A stretch of 18,087 bases of DNA from Pinguiococcus pyrenoidosus (taxonomy: Eukaryota > Sar > Pinguiophyceae > Pinguiochrysidales > Pinguiochrysidaceae), in NCBI GenBank assembly GCA_019677205.1, contig JAAMXY010003261.1, forward strand, positions 1-18,087, read 5' to 3'. The position numbers and the translations under genes are program-made. Of this stretch, positions 12,001 through 17,900 are shown in pieces. Numbering within the stretch: position 1 is the stretch's first letter; the number at the start of each line of letters is the position of its first letter. Below the pieces are notes generated by a model. That model saw only the letters and a list, made by a program, of their open reading frames with translations. It was not told the origin of the DNA and ran no database searches.

Positions 12001-14899
12001 AGAAGAAGGAGAAGAAGAGCAAGGGCAAGGACACGGACACGGACACGAGCGAAAGCAGGAGCCATCGGACGAAGACGAGGACGGCGAGCTCGGGCCTCTG
12101 AGCATCGCGGAGCTACGGGACGTCGCGCTTTCATGGATCTGTGGAGAGGATGTGAAGGGCGCGCCGGAGATCTTTGAGGCGTATCTTGAGGAGGAAGTCT
12201 CCGTCGACATGATCCACCTGGCGAGGAAGTGGCTGACCACGCTGTTCCCTCACGTCATGAGCAAGCAGCACAACATCGACTACGGCATTCTCCAGGGCTC
12301 CCATCTTGCGTCCTGGAGAATTCGTGGGGTGAATGGACACGTGGACAACGAGGCGCGCCTTCTACTTGCCGTTCCTTTCGTCGGCAAGGACTCCCCGTCT
12401 CCGTCGGCCGAGTTCGCCTCGCCGGATGTGGCCATCGGGTTCACCATCCTTGCGTACCGCTACGTGGGCCTTCGCCGTGAGGACGTGCAAATCCTTGCCG
12501 ACAGACTGAAGAAGCGGATGAGGAAAGACCACGGCCCGTACCGCTCGCGCACGGACCGGCAGCGCTTCGAATCGTGGCGCGGGGACGCGAGCGTGTGGGT
12601 TTCTCCGGGCGTGGATTTCCAGGAGGAGAATCAGAAGATTCCGTTCTTGGAGCATCTGCAGACGGACGAGGACACGCAGATGATCGCCCTTCATCTCGTT
12701 TTCCAGAACCTGCCGGATGCTCAGGCGTTCTACCTGGAGGACTACGCATTCCCGAAGACGCTCCAGATGCAGAGGCTGAAGCTTCGGGCGAGCGGTGTCG
12801 ACCTGGGATCCTGCATGCTCTTCGCCTCGCAGATCGGCTTCTCCGGGACGCCCTCAAATTTGCTGCCCTTGAACCTCCGGGACTGCCAGTACCAGAAAGG
12901 CATTCAAGCGAAAGTCGTCCGCATCCTCACGGACCCAAATGTGGTGTCCTGCGAGCCCGGGGGCTGCATCACGGAAAAGGACAAGACGGACGCCGTGATT
13001 CGTCGCGCTGCGTCGGGGATGTTCCACGCGCTCGTCGACACCGGAGCGATCATCACGGGACTCAGCAATCGGGAGACCGCCGACCGGCTCATGTCCCTGC
13101 TGCCCTCGCACACCTTCGATGCCGTCGTCTACATCGACGACGAGGGCGACAAGCAGGCGATTCTGCGCGGCGAGGCCTTGGATGCGCCCCCTACGCGGCT
13201 GTCGAACCTTGGCGTGCCGAAGGAGCGGCGATTCACGTTCTACGACCAAGTGCACACCGTCGGTATGGACATCAAGCAGGGCATCGATGCGAAAGCGGCC
13301 ATCACGATCGGAAAAGGCAGCACGCTGCGCGACGTCGCCCAGGGCGTCTGGAGGATGCGAGGCATCGGGAAGGGGCAGACTGTCCGATACCTCATCACGA
13401 AGGAGGTCGGATGCATGATTCGGCGGGACCTCGGAACCGCCGAAGACGAAGACGAGATCAACAGCGACAACAGCTGCCCCCCCTTCCACGAGATCATCGC
13501 CTGGCTGATTCAGCGGCAGATGCGCACGGAAGGGCTGCAGGAGCTGACGCTCATTCGAAGTTGCGTTGACAACACGTGGAGACGACGCGCCTTCCGAGAG
13601 CTTCTGGCCTCTCACTCCCTTCACATGTCGGAGGAGGACCTGGACATTTTCGATCCGAAAGACCCCAAGGCGAAAAGACTCAACATTGAGAACGACGACG
13701 CGCCCTACTTCTTCAGCCGCTTCTTCGGCCGGGAGAATCTCGCGAAGAAGATTACAGAGTTCGAAGCGCAAGCGCCCGAGGAGGGCGACGGCGGAGAGGC
13801 TAGGAAAGCTGCAGGGGAAGGGCCGGCGGAGGAGGGAACGGCCCGGAAGACGGAAGAGGACGGCGGTGAGGCTGGAGAGCAAAGCGGAGGAGGGAGTGAC
13901 GACGACGGCGGAGATGGAGAGGAGCACCACCACATCGTGCTGGATGAGGAAGCGACCACCAAGAGCGTCGACGTCATCGAGGCGTTGCTCCCGGCGGATG
14001 CGGACGTGCCCCGCGAGAAGATCTCCGCGTGGCTAAAAGCGCAGTGCGTCGAGCTGGAGGACTACGACCTCATCTGCAGTACCTGCAACCGGCGTATCAC
14101 CGAGGGCAAGTGCGCCAATAGATCGTGCGAGCAGTACGAGGACGACGAGGCTGAGGGGCGCATGCGCCGCCAGTGGGGGATGGAAGAGGTCGAGTTCCCC
14201 GAGGTGTACAAGACCTTCGAGCTTTGGGATCTGGAGAAGCCCAAGGAACGAATGCGAAAGACCTTCGAAGCGGCACTGGATACCGATCGAGTCGACGTGC
14301 TCACGACGCGCACCGTGGACGTCATGGTGAAGGAGTACTGCGACAGGCTGGAGGGCGAAATCGACTACTACCGCCGTGCGTACTCCGAGCGACCCGAGGC
14401 AGAGCGGCGCGAGCTCTATGAGATTGCGCTGAAGGAAATTGACGATCGCGTGAAGGGCAAAGGCTGGTACAAGCCCTTCGTCTTTGTGATTCGGAACGAG
14501 CGCGCCATCAGCTTGGTGAAGGGATCCGTCTTCGACTCGGAGGAAGAGGAGCAGAAGGAGGCCGAAGCCAAAGAGGGCAACGCCCTGGCTCTGAGCGAGC
14601 GGACGGAGGCGCACTTCGAGGCGCCGTCCACCCGCCTCGACACGGCCATTGACATATTCCGAGAAGCGCTCTCCTTCCCAGCGAAGATGCCTGCGAGGGG
14701 CGGTATGGCGAAGCGACTTCAGGAGCTTGCCGACAAGTTCCAGGGCTTTTACGACGCGGACACGCACACCTACACGGTGGACAAGGTGACTCGCGAGTAC
14801 AAGGCGGAGGACGAGATCAAGTTCTTCATTGGCGTCCTTGCCAGCTACCAGAGTCCCGGGCAAGCCTCGGAGTCCGACCTCGGGAGCGAAGTTGTGCAA

Positions 14900-14940
<41 letters not shown>

Positions 14941-17900
14941 GGAGAGCCGGAACACCACGATGTTCGTGAAGGATCTCTACCAGAAGGACCACCAGTGGGA
15001 CATCGAGCTTTTGCGAAAGAGCGACAGCAACTACGCGGGGGTGGACGCTCCTTTCTTCGCGTTGAAGGAGTTTGTCCCCGTCAAGTCGGACAAGGCCGCG
15101 AAGCTTTCGGAGATCCCCGAGGGGGTCCGCTCCAGCCGTGATTTTGCGGGGGAGCCCGTCCAGGACGCCGAAGTCGACGACGGTGCGCACGTCAGGCTGA
15201 AGGTTGTTCGCGTGTGCATGCTTCTGGCGAACGGTGTGCACCCCGATGGCATCGTCGTCCTCCTCTCCCTTGCGGAGGCGCAGACTGTGCGCTGGGCTCT
15301 CAACAACAAGCAGTTGCAGTTTGATGGCGACGTGTCTGTGCGCCTCGCGATGTCGTCCGGATATGGGATCGGCATCGCAGGCGGCGTCTGGGCGGGGGCT
15401 GAGAAGAACAAGACCAAGAGCAACAAGGAGGATCTCTGGCTCACGGTCAAGAAGAGCCGGGCGATCCTGCCGCCGAGCGAGGAGGAGGAGGAGGCCGAGA
15501 AGGACGATGATCCGGCGGCGCTCAACCTATTCTCCCTCTTCCAGGTGTGCCGAATGTTCAACGCGGAGATGTTCTTCTCCAACATCGAGTCGTACAACCT
15601 GCTGAGAGTGCTGGACGAAGCCCTGGACGAAGCTAGGAGGAAGGAGGCGGGACTGATGAAGAATCGCCAGGCGTGGTACGAGCAGTTGCTGAAGTGCCGG
15701 CCAAGGCTGTCCATCGACAGCCTCGAGTCGCTTGACGCTCCCATCAAGAAGCTTCTGAACATCAGCGACGTCGGCGAGCTGAAGAAGGTGAACGAAGATA
15801 CGAAGACGATCCGCCACGCCATCTTCGGCGAGAACCACCGGCTTGCGCTCGCCTACGACTTTGCGGGGATGACCGAGTTCCTCACGGAGGTGTTCACGTC
15901 GATCACGGTGGAGTACGGAGTCGCGCCGACCACACGGCTTCTTGCCGAAGCAATGAAGGAGCGGTACCCAACCCTCCCGGCAGATGTGGACATCAAGTCG
16001 GTCCTGGAGGCCTCGGATCTGGACGGGAACGGACAGATCAACTGCAGCGAGTTCCTCAACACCTTCATGCCCTCGGCCGGGGGGTCCGACAGCCTGGGAA
16101 GAGCGGCCTCCAGCAAAGCAAAGAAGGCCGCGGGCGCGAAGACTCCCGGAAGGATGCTTCTGCGAAGCAGGAACCCCGATGGTGCAGACCGCGACCGGGC
16201 GGTCGGCGTGTCGACGCACCAGGACGCCTCCGGAGAGCAGCTCGAGGGAAAGGCCCCAGAAGGCGGCGATTCCGACGGTGGTACGGAAGAGGAGAAGGGT
16301 ATCAGCGTGCCACACTTCCTCATCATATCAAGCTTGAACACCGTGGGGCAACCGGTCGTCGCGGGTGGCGCCAGCACCGTCTTCCACACGGACTTGATTC
16401 GATGCAGCACGCTTTCGCAGAACGTCAGCACCATCGTCCCCCGCGGAGTGATGCTCACGGAGCGCAGGTACTACTTCGAGATCACGGTACGCGTCGCGCA
16501 AGGCGTCGCGTGCGTCGGATGGATTGGTGCAGGGTGGAAAGATGTCAAGTCCGCCGGCATCGGACTGGACGAGGAGGACGCGCACTCATGGGCGGTGGCA
16601 GGCCACCGAATCGTGAACGGCCTCTATCACCGTGGCGTCCGCGCCGTGATCGAGGATCAGCAGCTCTGGCAGCCGGGGGACGTGATTGGGTGTCTGGGGG
16701 ACTTTTCGTCGCACTGGATCCAGTTCTTCCACAACGGTCAAGCGCTTGGGCCGCCCGGCACGATCAAGGAGCACGCGTTCTACTGCCCGGCGATAAGCTT
16801 CGAGTTCGGCTTTGAGTTCACGATGAACCTTGGCACCAAGGCCTTTGCGCACCCCCCTTTCTCCAAGGCGACCACGACTAACAACGAGGCCGTTCCGGTG
16901 GCAGCGTTTGTCTCGGAGTTCCTGGGCGTGTCCCTGGAGAAGTCGATGGCGAACAGCGAGAATCTTTTCATCACGGAGGGTGTTATCCACCCAAGCCAGG
17001 TGAACGTAAGCGGAAGCATAGCCTCCGGCGCGACGTCCTTTGTCGTGAACAGTCGCTACTACTATCGGAGCTACTTCAACGTCCTGCTGGAGGGCATTGT
17101 CATCACGGCGGGAAAGTGGTTCCTGGATGTGGAGACGAATGGGTACAGCTGGTGCGACATCGGAATCGGCTTCGTCACCGCGGAGTATGACGCACTTCTT
17201 GACGGGACGAAGGAGGTGGCGCGGGACGGCATGGCCTACATGTTCTATCCCGTGCAGGGCCGGCTCATGTCGAGCGCCGGGTCCGCCAGGATCGGTGAGA
17301 AGCGCAAGCGCGGCTATCAGAAGATGCTGACCCGGATGTGCATCGACATGGAGGCCATGGAGATCTCCCTCATGGAGAACGGAGCCGTCGTGCGGAATGC
17401 GGTCTTCAAGTGCGTGAAGGGGAACGCGTTCCGGCCGATCTTCCTGCAGGAGAGCTACTCGTCGATTTCGATCCCCTGGAACTCCGCTCCCGACGAGGAG
17501 GACGGGTTCAAGAACCTGGCCGCGCCGCTGCGATCGAAGGTGAAGGGTGCCTCTGCGAACATGTCGGGCCACCGCGCCATCCGTGCGGGCATGGGGCCCC
17601 GCCGCCGGTCTTCCCTTCCGGGAGCACTGGGACGGTCCCGCGCAGCACCCATTCATCCGCTGATCACCAGCGGGGTATCGTTCGTCTCGTATGACAAGGA
17701 GACAGGTGAGGCGATCATGCTTGTGAAGGGCCCTCCGCCTCTCCGGCTCTAACCCGTGTTTGCCTCTCTCCAATGGCGATGCCTTTGCCTTCGGCTTGCA
17801 CCACCCAAGGTATCATTGAAGCGATTGACATGCTGCCGTCCGTCGTGGTCCCCCTTCCTGAGCCTCTGAAGACGGGGAAATTCTACTATGAGGTGGACGT

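Noticed and set aside
12028-12052. Gly-His repeat (GHGHGH) as a metal-binding site
   Set aside because: It is a short low-complexity run within an acidic linker, from a six-base GGACAC repeat. There is too little to support a specific role.
14033-15241. Minus-strand frame of 402 codons with a run of leucines
   Set aside because: The leucine run is the antisense reading of the Gln-Glu repeat. It is a shadow of exon 5.
17750-17752. TAA as the true stop codon of the gene
   Set aside because: The 3' side of intron 5 opens a frame that encodes a SPRY domain in phase with exon 5, so the stop is intronic in the main transcript.
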